64,000 bases of DNA from Crotophaga sulcirostris (taxonomy: Eukaryota > Chordata > Aves > Cuculiformes > Crotophagidae), in the NCBI GenBank assembly GCA_013397455.1, contig VYZB01000172.1, positions 1,647,351 through 1,711,350 on the forward strand, read 5' to 3'. Shown here one piece after another: positions 1 through 14,500 of this stretch; position 1 is the first letter of the stretch, and each line of letters opens with the position of its first letter. A model generated the notes under the pieces. That model saw only the letters and a list, made by a program, of their open reading frames with translations. It made no database searches and was not told the DNA's origin. The position numbers were made by a program, and so were the translations under genes.

Positions 1-2718
1 CACTCCTTTGGGCTGGGAAGCTGGTAACAATTAGATGAGTCGTCCCCAGTTCAGTGCTGGCCTGATGTGTTACCCACCCTGCTGTACCTATTGTTGAATC
101 ATACCTCACTCCTCTTAATGATACTCATTTATCTTTCTTTCAACTTTCACAGTATTTTCTGCTTTACTGAGATTTATGATGAAAGGAAGAGAAATGCGCT
201 AATTGATCCTCTTCAGGTGACATTATCTCTTGAAGGAGCGTCAATCAGTGCTGGCAAACATCTGTTTGACAAGAATTTCCCTTTTTATATTCCACTTTGA
301 AAATTTTAAGAACAGCTAAATCTCTGCTGATAAAGGATGAGCAATACACAACCTTCATCTGAGAAATTACAAGGACAGGGAACATAGTAATAGAAATCTC
401 TCAAATCTCTGGTGGCTTGGTGGTGATTAGTTGACCATATCTAGTTGACCAGACTGGCAAAGCCTTTTCATCAAGAGCTGCCCTTTGCCCATTAATCTAC
501 ACGTGTACCAGCCTCTGAACACGATGTGGCTCAGGCAGTTGCAACAGCCTGCATACACAGCTGTGTCAGCCCACAGATGACAAACCTTTCCAAGTTCAGC
601 TGTTTATTGAATGAGCAAGAAAGGAGCAGTCATCTTGGTCCTTGGCCCATGTCAGTTACTTGGCAGAGAGAAAAAAATGAGAAAGGCAGTGAGGTGGGCT
701 GACCATAGTGTCCAGGCTTGTGGAGAAGCAGACCACCCACCTCAGTCCTTAGTTGAAGTAGTTATTGCTTCTTTCTGGCCCAGATGGAAGATGATCCTGA
801 CTGTCACAGAGAGAGTTGTGTGTTTTAAAGAGCAGTTCTGCCTAAATTAAGGCTCTGAGGCTACTGATATGCCTCAGCTGACTTGAGAAACCTCCCAGGG
901 ACCCCAATCACTGCTGCCCAGGCCCAGGGATTTGGCTCAGCTCCATTTGGGTGCCATATCCAGCCCTCCCCTACACTGCAACAGGCTGGGGTTGAATAAT
1001 GCTAGAATTAGGGATCCTTTTTGATCCCTTTGTCATCTGTTAGAGGTGGTACAGGTATGTTTGGTGCAGGCCTAGGGCTGAAGGACTGATTTGATAACGC
1101 CTAAAGCACTCTCCTCCCTCTGATTTGCTATCCTTCTATAATATGCTGGGCTCACGTTCATCTTTGCAATCAGTTGCATTTCACTGCAAATACTGAATTC
1201 TTGGGAATCATCCAAGTCATCTGCTGGAAGAGCCTAGGTTTGTGCAGCTCCTCTGTAGTTCAGCTAGATGATATGCATATAACGATATTGCATCAAACGG
1301 AAGAAGAGCCCATTAAAGCAAGAAATGTTGACTGACTTACTAACAACCTCTGTCTGGTTATAGAAGACTTGTCTGCAAGGATACCTTACCATATTTTCAG
1401 ATTCTCAAACCTCAGCTTCTATGGTAGCAATATTAGCCTGTAAAAAAACTGTAAAAAAGAAACAAGAGAGGTGGAAAATATTTCAAAATTTGCAGTCTCA
1501 GCAGGCAAAGATGTTTGGATCTACAACTTCTTCCCAATAAAACCAACCTACTGATTCTTGTTCTTCATCTTGAAATTCATGTAGGCTATGTATCAGCTGA
1601 GCACAGGGATTTCAGAATGATGCTGAGGGAGGATTCTCTGCTCCCATGTGATTACAGTTTTTATATATGGGTTACACTGAGACAAATAAGCATGCCAGGT
1701 GCCAAGGAGAGGAAAACGTTCATCCCTTATTTCATTCCTGTGATTGCCTGAAAATCTCATTGACCTATTCTGCCTAATTCCCACTTTCTGCATTGTATTT
1801 GCTAAAGAGAGAAACACAACGATACAACCATCAACAGCTGTCAACTTCCTTTTGCCTGCTGGCAGTGAAAATGCTGATTAACTGCTTTTGGATGCAGTTA
1901 ATTTAGGAAATTAGGAAGTGGTACATCTTTGTCTAAACTTTCAGAAGTACTTGGGCTGCACGACTATTTGATTGTTGGACTATTCAATCAATCCTATTTT
2001 TATTGAGTGTTCAGTTCATATTCCTAGAAAATCAAATTTGTTAAGTATCCAAAACTGGGCATATGGTAATGAAAATACTTCAGTCACACAGCAGCTTTCT
2101 GAATATTGTGAAGATCCATTTAGACTATACTGAGGGAAGCAAATACGATTATCTCCAACCTTCTAGAGGAGAAAGTTTACCCAGCAGAGAGGAGTTTAAT
2201 TCTGTTACTGACTTCACTCAAGAGTTCAGCCGTATTCCAGCTTTGCAGAGAGTGTATTAAACACCCCACTCAATCCCCAAAACTAGAAACCCGGCCTTTT
2301 CATTGATTGAGTGCAAAAGGGAATCAGCCAGTAAGTCAATAGTAATAGACTTATACCTGAACTTACAGTAAGGTTTCATTTAAAACTAAATTCAGAGCCA
2401 GTCTTTGGGGAACAAAAGTGGACTGTGTGTGTGTGAAACTGGATGTATCACAGCCAGGTCTCTAAAGCGATGGATCCATTCTCATAATAATGTACCATTT
2501 TGACCCAACTTGTTAGAGAAATGGTACCTGAACTGCGTGACCCTTCTCACTGCTTCACAAGAGCAGATGGAGAACGTCTTTCAGGCCTGTAGCTCAGGGG
2601 GCAATTTGTTGGGTTCACTGGTTTAGATCTTCAAGCATTCAGCAAAGGGTATTTGAAATCACTCCTCATACTTCTCATTGGAGAGGAAGGTTTGAGGATT
2701 GCAGCGCATGATGTATGA

Positions 2719-3048
2719 TGGGAAACTGAGGGAGTAGGTTTCTTCAGCCTAGAGAAGAGAAAGATAAGGGCAGGTTGTACAATTATCTATGGGTGGAGCA
2801 GAGAGAGAAGACCAGAGTCTTCTCAAAGTTGCACAGTGAAAAGATTAAGAGGCAACAGCCAGAAACTGAATGTCTGAGAGGATTTAAAGAAAGAATTCCT
2901 CACTGAGGATGGAAAAGCACAGGAGGAGGTTGCTTAGAGAGATTGTTGGAGATACCCAAACCTTGACTGGATACAGCCCTGAGAAACCCAATCTAGCTCT
3001 GAAGTTTGGAGCAGCATGTTGAGCTAGTGGACCTTCAAAAGTCCCTTC
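2719..3048 (+). mobile_element. CR1 LINE fragment, old and 5'-truncated
   Basis: The stretch follows the recalled order of the CR1 3' region: GGGAAACTGAGGGAG, a TTCAGCCTAGAGAAGAGAAA block, a diverged middle with AATTCCTCACTGAGGATGG, a block ending CCCTGAGAAACCCAATCTAG, and a terminal AAAAGTCCCTTC. Many substitutions and small deletions set it well apart from the consensus, so it is an old copy. It lacks both ORFs and cannot move. It lies antisense to MOCOS. Confidence 0.7.
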
Positions 3049-6000
3049 AGAGTTACTCTGACACTGACAACTCGATAACCAAGCAGCTAACTAGAAATTA
3101 ATGAATGTTAATAACACTGAAAACAAAATTTCACATTAGTGAATTCTCATAAAGCCCATCATACTTTTTTTTTTCAATCTTATTAAGTTGCTTTGCATTG
3201 TAATGCACTTTTTGAATGATTAGCTGAGAAAACAACTCATTTATAATGAAAAAGTAATCATAGTGAAGTTCACATCATTGTAGTCTGGTGACACTGGTGT
3301 TCATGAAGCTTTATTTTTAGATAGAAATGAGAACTGGAAATTGGATGGAAGAGCTCACTTTTAAGGCAGCAATTCCTAATTCCCAAGTCCATTCATGACT
3401 TTGTAGCTGCATTTCTGGTTGGATTCCTAGGCTTATGAGTCCTATTGCCCTAAAGGTACCAACAACTCACAATCTCTTATCCTACTGGCAGAATCTTAAG
3501 AGTTTTCATCTCCTCTGCCATTCTTTATCACACATCCTCCTTCTGACTGCTGCAGTTATTACATCCACAGAAAATCCAGGTTAAGAAAGGCTGGGTATAC
3601 ATCAAAATAATGCCAGCATCAAGAGGTCAAAAATCATGATGTTTCTGAACCAGTAAGTCTTGTTACAACTGGAAAGCTTTACAGTTTTCATTGCAAGATT
3701 AAGGTCAGAAGTTTCCTCTTTCTGAGAAAAGTGTGTCCCTTTGTGAGGCCTCCCTCTCCCGCTTCTGCATCCAGATATGATTTTAAGGTCCTTGATTTTA
3801 AGGTTTACTTTATCATGTAACTACTTGGATTAGTAGCTTCATCACTGTGTCCATATCTGACATCAGTCTTTCTCAAGAATAAGCTGACATCAACATGATT
3901 TCAGTGACTTCTGTCTAGAATCTGGCAGTTAGTGGGCTGCAATAACAAGAACTGGTAACATGAATTATGGTATTGAGCTGCACAAATGTAGAAAATGTTT
4001 TTATTTGTATTAATGCATTCTAGAAGACTTAGATAATTTTATCTAGTTTCATTTTTTATTTTCATATTCTTTCAAAAATTAATTTTCATATATTTTTGCC
4101 TATAGAGAATGCTGTAGACAGCAAAAGTATTCCATTATTTCACTAAAAGTATTTCCATTATTTAGCTGTGTTCTGGCACTTGCCATTTGATACCACTTTG
4201 CCATTCAGTCTCTATCTGTTCCTTGTGGCATAAAGCTTATCACCAGAGACTTCAGAAAAACAACAACACATAAGCAAAGTTCCTAATATGGGCAGTTTCT
4301 GAGAGATGTGTGTACGTATGTTAAGGGAATGGTCATCCAGCAAGCATTCCTCTCCACACATGACGTGATGCCTGACTACATGCCTCTCCTCTAACTGCTG
4401 AATCACTCTGGATTTTCTTCTCTGTGACAAATGTCACAGCCATTTTCCCAAATGACCGATTGTGTAATACCGCTACATAGCTAACACATAGTCTTTCAAC
4501 TCAGAAAGCTGTGTCTTGTTTAGGCTTTTTCAAAGCTAAATTCCTCTTACAAAATGGGAATGATAATTTTTAAAAAATCTTTTCGCATCACTGTTGTGGG
4601 GCTGATGGATGAAATTAGAAGAAACACAACAGGGGTAGGATGACCCTCTCAATCCAGATGTTCTTATTTGAAGCAGAATATTTAGTTAATGTAAGTGCAG
4701 ATAAATATGCTGATTGTAATATCTGACAATCTCATTTAGATCATATATAGCTTCTTAAATACACATGCTTGCTGGCTTACAATGTTTTTGCACTTAGCAG
4801 AAAGGTCTGGTAGGAATCTACTTGGGTTTTTCATAAAGTTTCGTGCACGCCTTTGATGCACACAGCTCTCAATCTTGCTTTATTGATTTAACCAATTTTT
4901 TTCTGGTTACCCACTCAATGAAATGTCAGATTCTCTCTTCCTTGACAAATTCTTCACTTTGCATGTAAATAGTTCAAAATCACCATGCCATTCCAACAGG
5001 AAAGGCATGTGAGACTGAATGACTACCAAATGACTCCATGATGCTAGTACAAGACAACAGAAAATAGCATGAGAACTTGACAGAGTACTTCCCTCAGATA
5101 TAACCATGCACAACTAGTTAACAAAAAGTCCTCCAAGTTTAGCAAGATATATTAGAAATGTCTATTTGCTTTCAATTGTTCTAAGAGTCTCTGGCCACAA
5201 CATACAACTACACAGGCCAGTAGTGGCAGTTTTCAAACAGCGATGTCCTGTGAAAAAATCTGAGCAGGGCACAGTGGGGTCAGGTCACACCATGTCTGGA
5301 GGGGCACACGGGTCCTCAGTCCTGGGTCTGCAGTCCTGGGAGCTGCTCAGAGTTCAGCCAGCAAATCTGTTGTCAGCTGCTCCTCTGTGTGATGAAAGAG
5401 ACAGGGTGTAAAGCTGCATTACAAAACTTTATCCTGCACTTTTACATGTCTGAGGACTCATTCCTTTGCAGGACCAGAAGCTGTTTGGTCGTCAGGGGTA
5501 CCGCAATGGATCTGATACAAAAAATGGGATGCAACATCCCATGGTCCCTCAGAAAAACTGTGCATGCTTTTTTTTTTCCTGAGTATTTTCCAGAACTGTA
5601 AATAAAATAGTTTAGACTATTTAGACTTCTTGTGCTTGAATATATATAAAAGTAGATGCAAACTCTCCTAGACAACGAGTGCTTGCAAGTTGTGCCCAAC
5701 TCCTGTAGCTTAGGACTTTTTCTAATTACTAGACATTGCTGAGGAACATTGTAGCTTTTTGCAAGAACTGACTGACAGATAAAGCAACTGAGACAAGAAC
5801 TTTCTCTTTTCAAGTGTATTGAATCATTACATTGAGCTTTGGATAGCAAGTCAAACACAGAAATCTTGCATTCTTGTTCCTTAAAACAGAATAAGGACAT
5901 TTGACATAAGATAAATGCAATTTCATTTCAGTATTGAAGGGTTTGCTGGAAGACACTTTTTTGAATATGACAGTAAATACAAAGGCTCTAAGGATAAGCA

Positions 6001-6454
6001 ACAGTTCAAAGCATTTGTCTAAACCAGTGAAATTACAAATATCTAATACATGACTCACTGGGAATTATATCCATGCACGACGAGTACTTCAGAGGCGCTT
6101 CTCCATTTGTAGAAGTGAATAGATGGGTTCAGCAGTGCAGGGCCTTCTGTAGTTTTCTAGTTTTGTTTTGCTTTGGGAAATAACAGCTAACAAACTTTTC
6201 AACAGCTTTATCTGATTCATCTGTCATAAGTACCAAGGAACAACAGAGCTGACATTAGATCATGGCTGGCTTTTCAAACACAGACTCATGGAAAACACAG
6301 CCCTTTCAGAAAACAAAAGCTGATTTTCTTTCTGGACTGAGGAACCATCTCTGCATTAACAGTTTTGGCCAGACTACTTTAATCCAGATGGGAGACTTAC
6401 CTCTGCAAAACAGCAAAAAGCATGAGACAGACTCAAAGATGCCATATATCCAAG

Positions 6455-7037
6455 TGACGTGGTTTAATCCCAGCTGTCAACCAAGCACCACACAGCTGCT
6501 CACTCATTCCTCCCCTGGTGGGATGGGGGGGGGGAATCAGAAGGTTAAAAATGAGAAAAATTGTTGACTGAGATAAACACAGTTTAATAAGTAAAGCAAA
6601 AGCCACATATGTAAGCAAAGTAAACCAAGGAGGTAGTGAACTACTACCCATCAGCGGGCAAGTATTCAGCTGTCTCCAGGAAAGCAGGGCCCCATCAACA
6701 CATAATTACTTGGGAAGACAAACATCATAACTCTGAATGTCCTTCCCTTCCTTTCCTCTTCCCCCAGCTTTTATTGCCTAATGCATGACACCACACAGTA
6801 TGGAATATCCCTTTGTTCAGCTGTCCTGGCTCTGTCCCCTCTCATCTTCTTGTGCACCCCCAGCCTACTTGCTGGTGGGGCAATGTGAGATGAAGGAAGG
6901 GCCTTTACTGAGTATAAGCAATAATTAGCAGCAACTAAAATATCAATGTGTTATCCATATTAATATTAAATCCAAAACACAGCACTATACCAACTACTAA
7001 GTAGAAAATTTACTCTACCCCAGCCGAAATCAGGACA
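6455..7037 (-). mobile_element. Solo LTR of an avian ERVL-type endogenous retrovirus
   Basis: On the plus strand the element begins TGACGTGGTTTAATCCCAGC and ends near AGCCGAAATCAGGACA, with TG and CA ends on a span of about 583 bp. Internal blocks (CACCACACAGCTGCTCACTC, GGTGGGATGGGGGG, CTCCAGGAAAGCAGGGC, CTTGTGCACCCCCAGCCTAC) match in order an LTR that is very common in neoavian genomes. Read in the sense direction (minus strand), the TATA region is decayed to AATAAAAG near 6768-6775 and an ATTAAA polyadenylation-like signal lies at 6583-6588. No internal retroviral sequence adjoins it, so it is a solo LTR. I could not confirm a target-site duplication. Confidence 0.8.
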
Positions 7038-8287
7038 GTAAGCCAAAACTAGGGCATTTAAGACAAGCTGATGTTGATTTGCAGTGTGTTGATGAGTTTT
7101 GTTTGCAAGTCTGGAATAGGTCAACTCACAGAAGAAACTGAGTTTAACATCAAAATGCACTTAATTATAAGCTATGCATAAGCCAGCAGGGAAAGAGACT
7201 CTTCACGTGAAATCACTCTCACTTCAAATTTGCCATGAAACTGCTGTACTGAAATAAATAATAAAATTCCTTAATTTCTCACATTTTGTCTTGGTGGGTA
7301 TTTGAAAAACCCCTCAGCAGTTTTCAATGGCAAATTGTTACAACACCTATTTTTTTGTTCGTCTCCTTTCCACACATCCTGCCTTTGCCATGTTCTGTTC
7401 CCCAACAGCACGGTTCATGAGTACCACCCTTCCAGGATGACTTCACAGGGCCAGCAGAAAAATGACTAGCTTGGTCTGTGACACATATTTCTTGGACACA
7501 GAGGTTTCTGATGGACCTCTGCACATGGTAGTGATGCTCAATACCCCATGTCAACCCTTCCTAAGATCTCTCCCTGTCCACAGTCCTAAGTGGGTCACTT
7601 CGCTCCTTATGCAGGTCACTTGCCTATTTTCTTTTCTTCTGGAGGGGACTCACAACTACCATGACACTAACTAAGCTAGTTGACATGAAAGGAAGGGAAG
7701 AGAGGCCTCTTAAATGGCACCTTGCTTAAGTGGCACCTCTCTGTTGATGACTATGCTAGGCTGGTGGACCTAGTAAGAAGTCAGAAATGCGTTAATTTCC
7801 ATTTTTATTTTTGAGGCTTCAAACTCATGTTTCCCCTAATTGCCTATTCCAAAATGCTCTTGGGGCATTCTCCTCTATTCTTCCTCAAGTACTACCTTGT
7901 GCTTAAATGCTACTGACCGGAGGAAGGAGACAAGGCTTTATATCTCACTGTCTCAGATGTGCAGCAGAGAGGAGCACTCTGTTTTCTCCTCCTTTCTCTG
8001 GGGTCTGTGTCTATATTTTGTCCAAGTATCAGCTGTATAATCAGAGAGATGGGGAGATATCCACATCTTTCACCTCCATAGGAGTAACCTACTTGTTGGG
8101 TTACAGAGTCATGCTCTTCTTCCCCTCCCACTCACAATGAAGCCAAAAAACCCATGAATGATTAGCTTGGAGTCATGTGCGGATCCTGCTTGACTGTGCC
8201 CATGTCCCTCTCTCTCTGGCCCAGTGAATCACAGATCGTTTATGTGTAAACTTCATGCGAAGTGAAGGACGAACATCCCCTGTAATT

Positions 8288-8292
<5 letters not shown>

Positions 8293-8323
<31 letters not shown>
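8293..8323. repeat. (AC)n microsatellite
   Basis: This is an uninterrupted AC dinucleotide run of 31 bases, preceded by CACAT. It is a normal, probably length-variable microsatellite and codes for nothing. Confidence 0.97.
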
Positions 8324-8327
<4 letters not shown>

Positions 8328-11300
8328 CCTGTTAAGTCCCCAGTCTCACTTACTGACTGATGGGTTAGGCAGAGAATGTTGGATCCGTCCAGACAAAGGA
8401 GAGGGAAATGAATCTTCTCTTGTCCATCACACTTGGTGAGAGTTCCAATCTCTGGATAACAGAGATGGCTCCAACAGGACAGCCTCTGCACATATTTTAA
8501 AGGAAAATGATGATTATCAGAGCATCCTGTGCAGGACTTGAACTGAGTTTGCAACTGATTGGCATGCCGGCTAGACACATGGAGACCATCGGTGCAATAG
8601 CTGGAGGAACACCTCACCTATCAATCCCAGCAGCAATGAGACATTCCTTCAGTTCTGAGCCACACACTCGACCCTGTGAGCCCCGCAATGCCTTGAAGCA
8701 GAACTTAGCATCTCATGAGCTCAAAGGTCAAGAATGCAACCACCACCAGTAGACATGTCAAGCACAACATATATTTTATTGGTTTCATTTCCAAGAAAGT
8801 TAAAAATTAGACTGAAGACGAAATGCATAGCATAATCTTTACGATTTATGAACAACAATCACAGTTCCTATGCAGTCCTTCCTTTTGATTTGTGTATAAT
8901 TTTCACAGAAGAGTGACCTAAAATTTTGAACACATTTTGAAGGATGCCATTGGAAGTATATAAATCATAAACTCTACCTGAAATATCTTAGTCATATCAG
9001 AGAACACAGAGTTCAGAGGCTTCTCCTAAAAATGCTGATTTCTATACTGTGATTTCAACCTCCTGGCTATTATTAGAGCCTGTAATAATCACCTTTTTTG
9101 CCTTGAGATTTGAGAAGGAGTTAAACCCCACAGAAAATGGAATGAGTCTGAATAATCCATTGTCAGGAAATACAGACTTAGTTTTCAAAGATAGAGAGGA
9201 CTCTCTACAAACAAGCATGCTGAAAATACTGTATTAAGTATGTCTTTTAGCCATATAAGGTAAACTTTTATCTGCAATTAGTCCAAAGATTTAATTTTGC
9301 AGCAATGAGAACACATAGATGAAAGAGTCTGTATTCATATGAAACGGTGTTTTTTCTATATACTCTGAAGATTGTCACCCCTTATAGAACATAAAATCTT
9401 TTTATGTAATATATACAGTGTTTTTAAGTGGTTTTGCCCTTTTCATTTCTGCAGTACCTGGGTTTGCATTGTTCTAAATTTCCTCTTTGTTGGAAATTTT
9501 TTCACATTATGGCAGGAATTTTCTTTCGACAAACTTAAAGTGCATGTCATTTAAAAGTGACTCTTCCTACTTCAAGATTTTCCATAGAGCATTGGCACTG
9601 AGAAGAATTTGTCTTCGCTGATGGAAAGACATACCAGTACTGGTGGGAACACTTCACTTAGTAGAAGGGAAATACTATCCTTTGTTGAGATGAAAGAATC
9701 TTTATTTCTCTTCCATCAGTCTGAAGGGATGTGACATTTCCTATCACTGTAACACAAGGATGTTCCCTCTGGGAAATGCACAGAATATACTAATCAGTAC
9801 GTTCATACATCAGAGAAAATATTTTTTCTTCCTGTAAAAAGACAAAAACTATTTTTGATCTAATATTACTAAGCCATGGCAGAGAGAAAGCATGACTGCC
9901 TGTAAATAATAGGTTAAAATGACCAAACATGACATTTTTAAAGTTCAAATCCTCTCATCCTTAGTTATCATACATTGCAATAAGGCTATTCACAAAAAGT
10001 ATTTGTCAAGCCGATGTGTTACGAAGTGACTTATTTTGTAGTAAATCCGATAACAAGCGAAACAGTACTTGTTGAGGTTTGCTTTCAATTTCCTTTTCTA
10101 AATTCTGTGCCATTTTAAACAAATGACATATTGATGAGGTGAAGAGGACAGAGCAAAACACCAGAGATCACCTAAAGGTCAGCATACAGCAGGTCTCTTC
10201 ATATTAAATTTCCCAGAGCTGTGCTGGCTTTCTAGCCAACAAAAAAAATGTCCTGCATAACAGAAAGGCAAAGAGTGAAACAGCGAAAAGCTTTAGATAC
10301 CAAGAAGTTGCTTTTCAAGGTTCCAAAAATCCTGCTCATTACAACATCAGATAATTGACTATTAGACAGACAAGCCCCTGCTTTTCAAAGTAGACATCAA
10401 GGAGCACGGCTTGTGCTCTGAAGTGGGAGTACTCTCAAAACTGATCCTCAGTTTACATACATATGAAACAACTCTCTTTCCATGTATTTTATGCAAGTTG
10501 TAAGAAACAGATAATGTCTCTTCTCATTTCCATTACAAAGCTCTGCTGAGAGACTAATAGAGTCTGCTTCAGCTGAAGTGAGTAAAACCAGTTCTTCAAA
10601 CGGAAAAAAAAAAAGAAAGAAGAAACCAGTTAAAAATAAAAAAGAAAAAAAAGGCCCATCTTTAAATTCTGATTCACATATTGGGTGATGCACTTTCCTT
10701 TTCCCATTGTACGCTGCTCTGTGGTCATTGGCTCCCCTTTCAGAATGACTGTTTGACCAATTCTTTCACAAAGCCACCTGCTCCCCTGCAGGAATATACT
10801 CAAACAACTCAAGGATTGCTTCGGCCAGAAGCACTTTCACACAGTTTGAGCCAAAATTACCACAAGGAAGACCTAAATCATGCTGGATGAGAGTTCTGAG
10901 AATGCTTTTAACAGGGTCAAAATTTCACTTCCCAAATGGAAAAAAAGCAGCCGAACTAGGAGAATTTCCGCTTCCAGAAGCAATTCCTGGAAGCACAAAA
11001 TCTCCCTGTGGCTGGCTGGACACATGCTGGGGGGCTGGGGGTCATAAAACACCTGGCCTCAATGTGTTCAGTCTTGCATTACATTGACTTTCCATGTGGG
11101 TTTTTTTTTTTTTGTTGCTGTGTGGCTTGCTTCATTTATTTATTTTTTTAATTTGCACAAGAATTGATATTCCAGACTAAGTCCTAAGTTTCATATATTT
11201 GCTCTCAGAAACCAGAAAGCATAAGTCATATTTAGGAAAGTAAAGAATAGAAAAGCCTTCTAAAAAGGACATTCTCAAATGCACAAAGAGTAAGAAAAAA

Positions 11301-11425
11301 GAATACTTTGACCTGTTTGGGATGGAGAAGCATCCAAACTTTTGAGAGTTCCTTTAAGTGACCATTAGAGACCGCTGAGAGTAAACAAATTTTATATAGA
11401 AAACATGACTATATTTGTTGAAAAA

Positions 11426-11565
11426 ATCATGGAATCATAGCATCATAGAATCATGGTTTGGTTTGTAAGGGACCTTAAAGTCCATCCAGTTCCAAACCTC
11501 CTGCCATGAGCAGGAACACCACCCACTATACCAGGCTGCTCGCGACCCCATCCAGCCTGGCCTTA
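11426..11565 (-). mobile_element. CR1 LINE 3' end, short fragment
   Basis: In plus orientation it starts with ATCATGGAATCATAGCATC, the reverse complement of the CR1 3' tail repeats. It continues GGTTTGTAAGGGACCTTAAA, CCTGCCATGAGCAGGAACAC and CCACTATACCAGGCTGCTC, ending near CCATCCAGCCTGGCCTT. This order is the reverse complement of the CR1 3' untranslated region. It is strongly 5'-truncated to about 140 bp, as most CR1 insertions are. The sense strand is the same as MOCOS. Confidence 0.9.
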
Positions 11566-14500
11566 GAAAAAAATGTATCAACATCCACAAATAAGTAAGG
11601 AAACAAGTGTGTGGGAAGTCATCCCATAAAATAAACCAGATGGAAAAGTACCAAATGGGAAGTTGAGAACAAAGGGATGAAATTGCTTCACAGGGAATGT
11701 GTTTTGCAAACGGCATACTGAAATTCATTGATCTTTGTGCTTTTTTGGCATCCTCACATACCATTTTTCAAGAGAGGGAGAGATTTCCCAATAGTAGTTC
11801 CCTCTTCTCCAGTGCTTTCAGACTGTCTACACACCACCTTGAGTTTCATTTTTGAAAAGCTGAATGAACTGCTACTCTCAAGCCAGTCTCCCACTGTTCC
11901 CTTCCCATGCACATTATTTCTAAAATACATGCTTCACCCTCTCTCCCAGTTGTGGTTTTAACAAAGCAATGTAAGGAAGTAGTGTATAGTTGTGTTTACT
12001 TTCCCTCATTGAGATGTGGCTTTCTGACAACAATGTTTGGCTTGTTTTGGGAGTCATCCACCAGTAAAACTTGATCAAACCTGTTGCATCCTGAAGCAAT
12101 TGAGCAAAACAGAGTTATGGCTGCTGTAGCCTAATCACAAGCAAAAACACGTAGGTGAGCTGTAATTATGAAGGGTTCTACCATCTGATAACATTTACAG
12201 CAAACAGAAAATTAAAAGACTTAAACAGAAGCAAATGAGTGGAAGCTTTTTCTTTCTTCCTTTCTTTTCTTTTAATAACTGACTACTGACTTTTTCCTTG
12301 AGTTGCACATAAATCTCATCTCCATCATACAATCTACCCTGAACATTTTTCTTCACTGGATGTTGGTGGCTGAATTTCTGTATTCTCCTTCAGCACTGGA
12401 AGTACTTGAGATCCAACCGATAAAACATCCGGAAAGGATGAATGCAAGGGCTGGTTCATCAGGTATATGCCCAAGTTTGTCTGAAAAAAAGCAACATTTA
12501 TATTGAGACACAACTCATGTTGAAGTAATCAGTTCTATAGAGGATCAGAAAAACAATATTGCTTTAAGAATAAGGAAGTATGTACTATCATCATGCAATT
12601 ATGAACATTTTTAGCTAATTAACCATAATAGACTGGTAAACAAATCTAACGCCGTGCTATTCAAGAAGAATACTTCAACTAAGTGGATAAATAATGTAGT
12701 ATTCCATCATGAGTTCCATAGTATCATATATGTAATTTACACTTGCTCACGGTCTTGTAATTTAATGACTATTCTGGCTCCTTGACAAACACAGTTAAGG
12801 CATTATCACAAATAAAGGCTAGGCAGCACAAGAATTCATGTGTATTCAAACAGTGAGGAAGTCTTGCATCACTTCTACCATGAAATATTTGCATTGTTAA
12901 CAGAATTTTGTTCTGTCTAGCCTTTGTGAATTTCCCTCCATTTTTTTTAATTAATATTTAGTTTATGTCACAGAAAATATTCAGAAAGTTTGCTTTTTTA
13001 GGACTACCATTTGTTATCTATCTTTATCTGTGACGCCATGCTACATAAATATTAGAAATACTTAGATACTTGTGACACTGAATAATAAAGAAAAGAGGAA
13101 CAGAGTAACCACTTCACCCACTGACCATACAATCCTCGCAGGCATCAAAATCCTGACCTGAGCGTCTGCACTGTTATGTGTGATCTTAATCCTAAGCATG
13201 TTGACCGTTACAGTCATAGCTGTGAACAGCTGGGTGTGACCTGGAAATATCACAGTAAGACTGGTATGTTTTTGTGGTTTTGTTTTCCAACAGCAGAGAA
13301 TTTAGAAATGTGCAAGAAACAGACTTGCAATCTCATAATATTTTCCAAATGATTAGGTAATAGTTAACTAAATAAATAAGTAACTTAAGAAATAAAAGAA
13401 CGCTGAAGGTCATGTTAAATTGAGAATTTATTTGTAGACTTCAGAATGTTTTTGTTCTTCTAACTGAGGACCTTGGAAACCCAATATTAATTTTCTTGTC
13501 TTTTTTTACAGGTTTCAACAAAATGTATTTTGTTTTGGTAGGCTACAGTCAAAATGTAGCAGGTACTCTAAAGTGTAAAGTAAGTAAACAAGCAAATGAA
13601 ATTAATTTACTATTTCTTAAAAAAATAAATAAAAATTAAAACCAAAATTGTATTCTTCTCCATTTCCTGGTAACATTTACTGCCACTGTTCAGATTGATG
13701 GTCCTGAAATTGAGGGATTACATTTGCAGCAGGTTTAGAAAAATATACTAGGTAAAATAAACTACAATAAATATTTAAAAACAGTGTTAGCTGAATTTAA
13801 GGGAGCATATTTGACAGCCTAAATACGAAGGTAGTAGGTTTTCTCCTCTTCTTGCACTGCATAATTAAATAAAGATACAGTAATGACATTACACAAAACA
13901 AAACTCTGAAGAATTAACAAGTGGTAAGGCTGAGATGTGCTTTCAAGTAAGAGAGATGTTGTAAATCAGAGATCTATCCAAACATGGCCTCAGAGTCTGA
14001 ATTTAGGTCCGATTCATTTGTAATCCTAAACATTAAAAAGAAAAACAGCTCATAAGTGGAGGGGTTTTGGCTACTTCTTTTATTCCTGCATCTCACTGGC
14101 ATTTCGCATATATGGTGCATGAGTTGGACCTGGTCAGGTCTTTCCTATTAATGACAGGTTTTGGATAGCTGTGACCATAATAGTGTTAACACTGGTGGAC
14201 CCAGGGTAGATCCTTATGGTCAGTGTTCTAGTATTTAATGTTGAGGAATGACTGCAGCACAATAAGATCCCAATCCTCCAGATCAGTGACTGGGCTGGAT
14301 CGACCATGATGCTAAAATTGTAAGTTAGTAAGTTACTTCTAAAATATTAATGTACATAGTATTATTTTTCCATTCTTGTTTTTCTCTTATTTGTTGATAA
14401 GCAGTGGTTTCTCAATCGGCATAAATTATGTGCTTTTCAGCTTTGTGGTTAATAACCTGGATTTACTTCTACACCTTAGAGCAAAAATGACAGTTGCCAT

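Noticed and set aside
2588..2625. TAGCTCAGGGGG followed by GGGTTCACTGG, resembling tRNA A and B boxes
   Set aside because: The two boxes are too close together, the B box is poor, and no cloverleaf or SINE tail follows.
5524..5542. Perfect 8-bp hairpin ATGGGATG/CATCCCAT
   Set aside because: A hairpin of this size is expected by chance in 64 kb, and nothing around it suggests a function.
5442..5900. 152-codon minus-strand open frame
   Set aside because: No recognisable domain, overlaps frames on the other strand, composition typical of translated AT-rich intron, and no splice or homology support.
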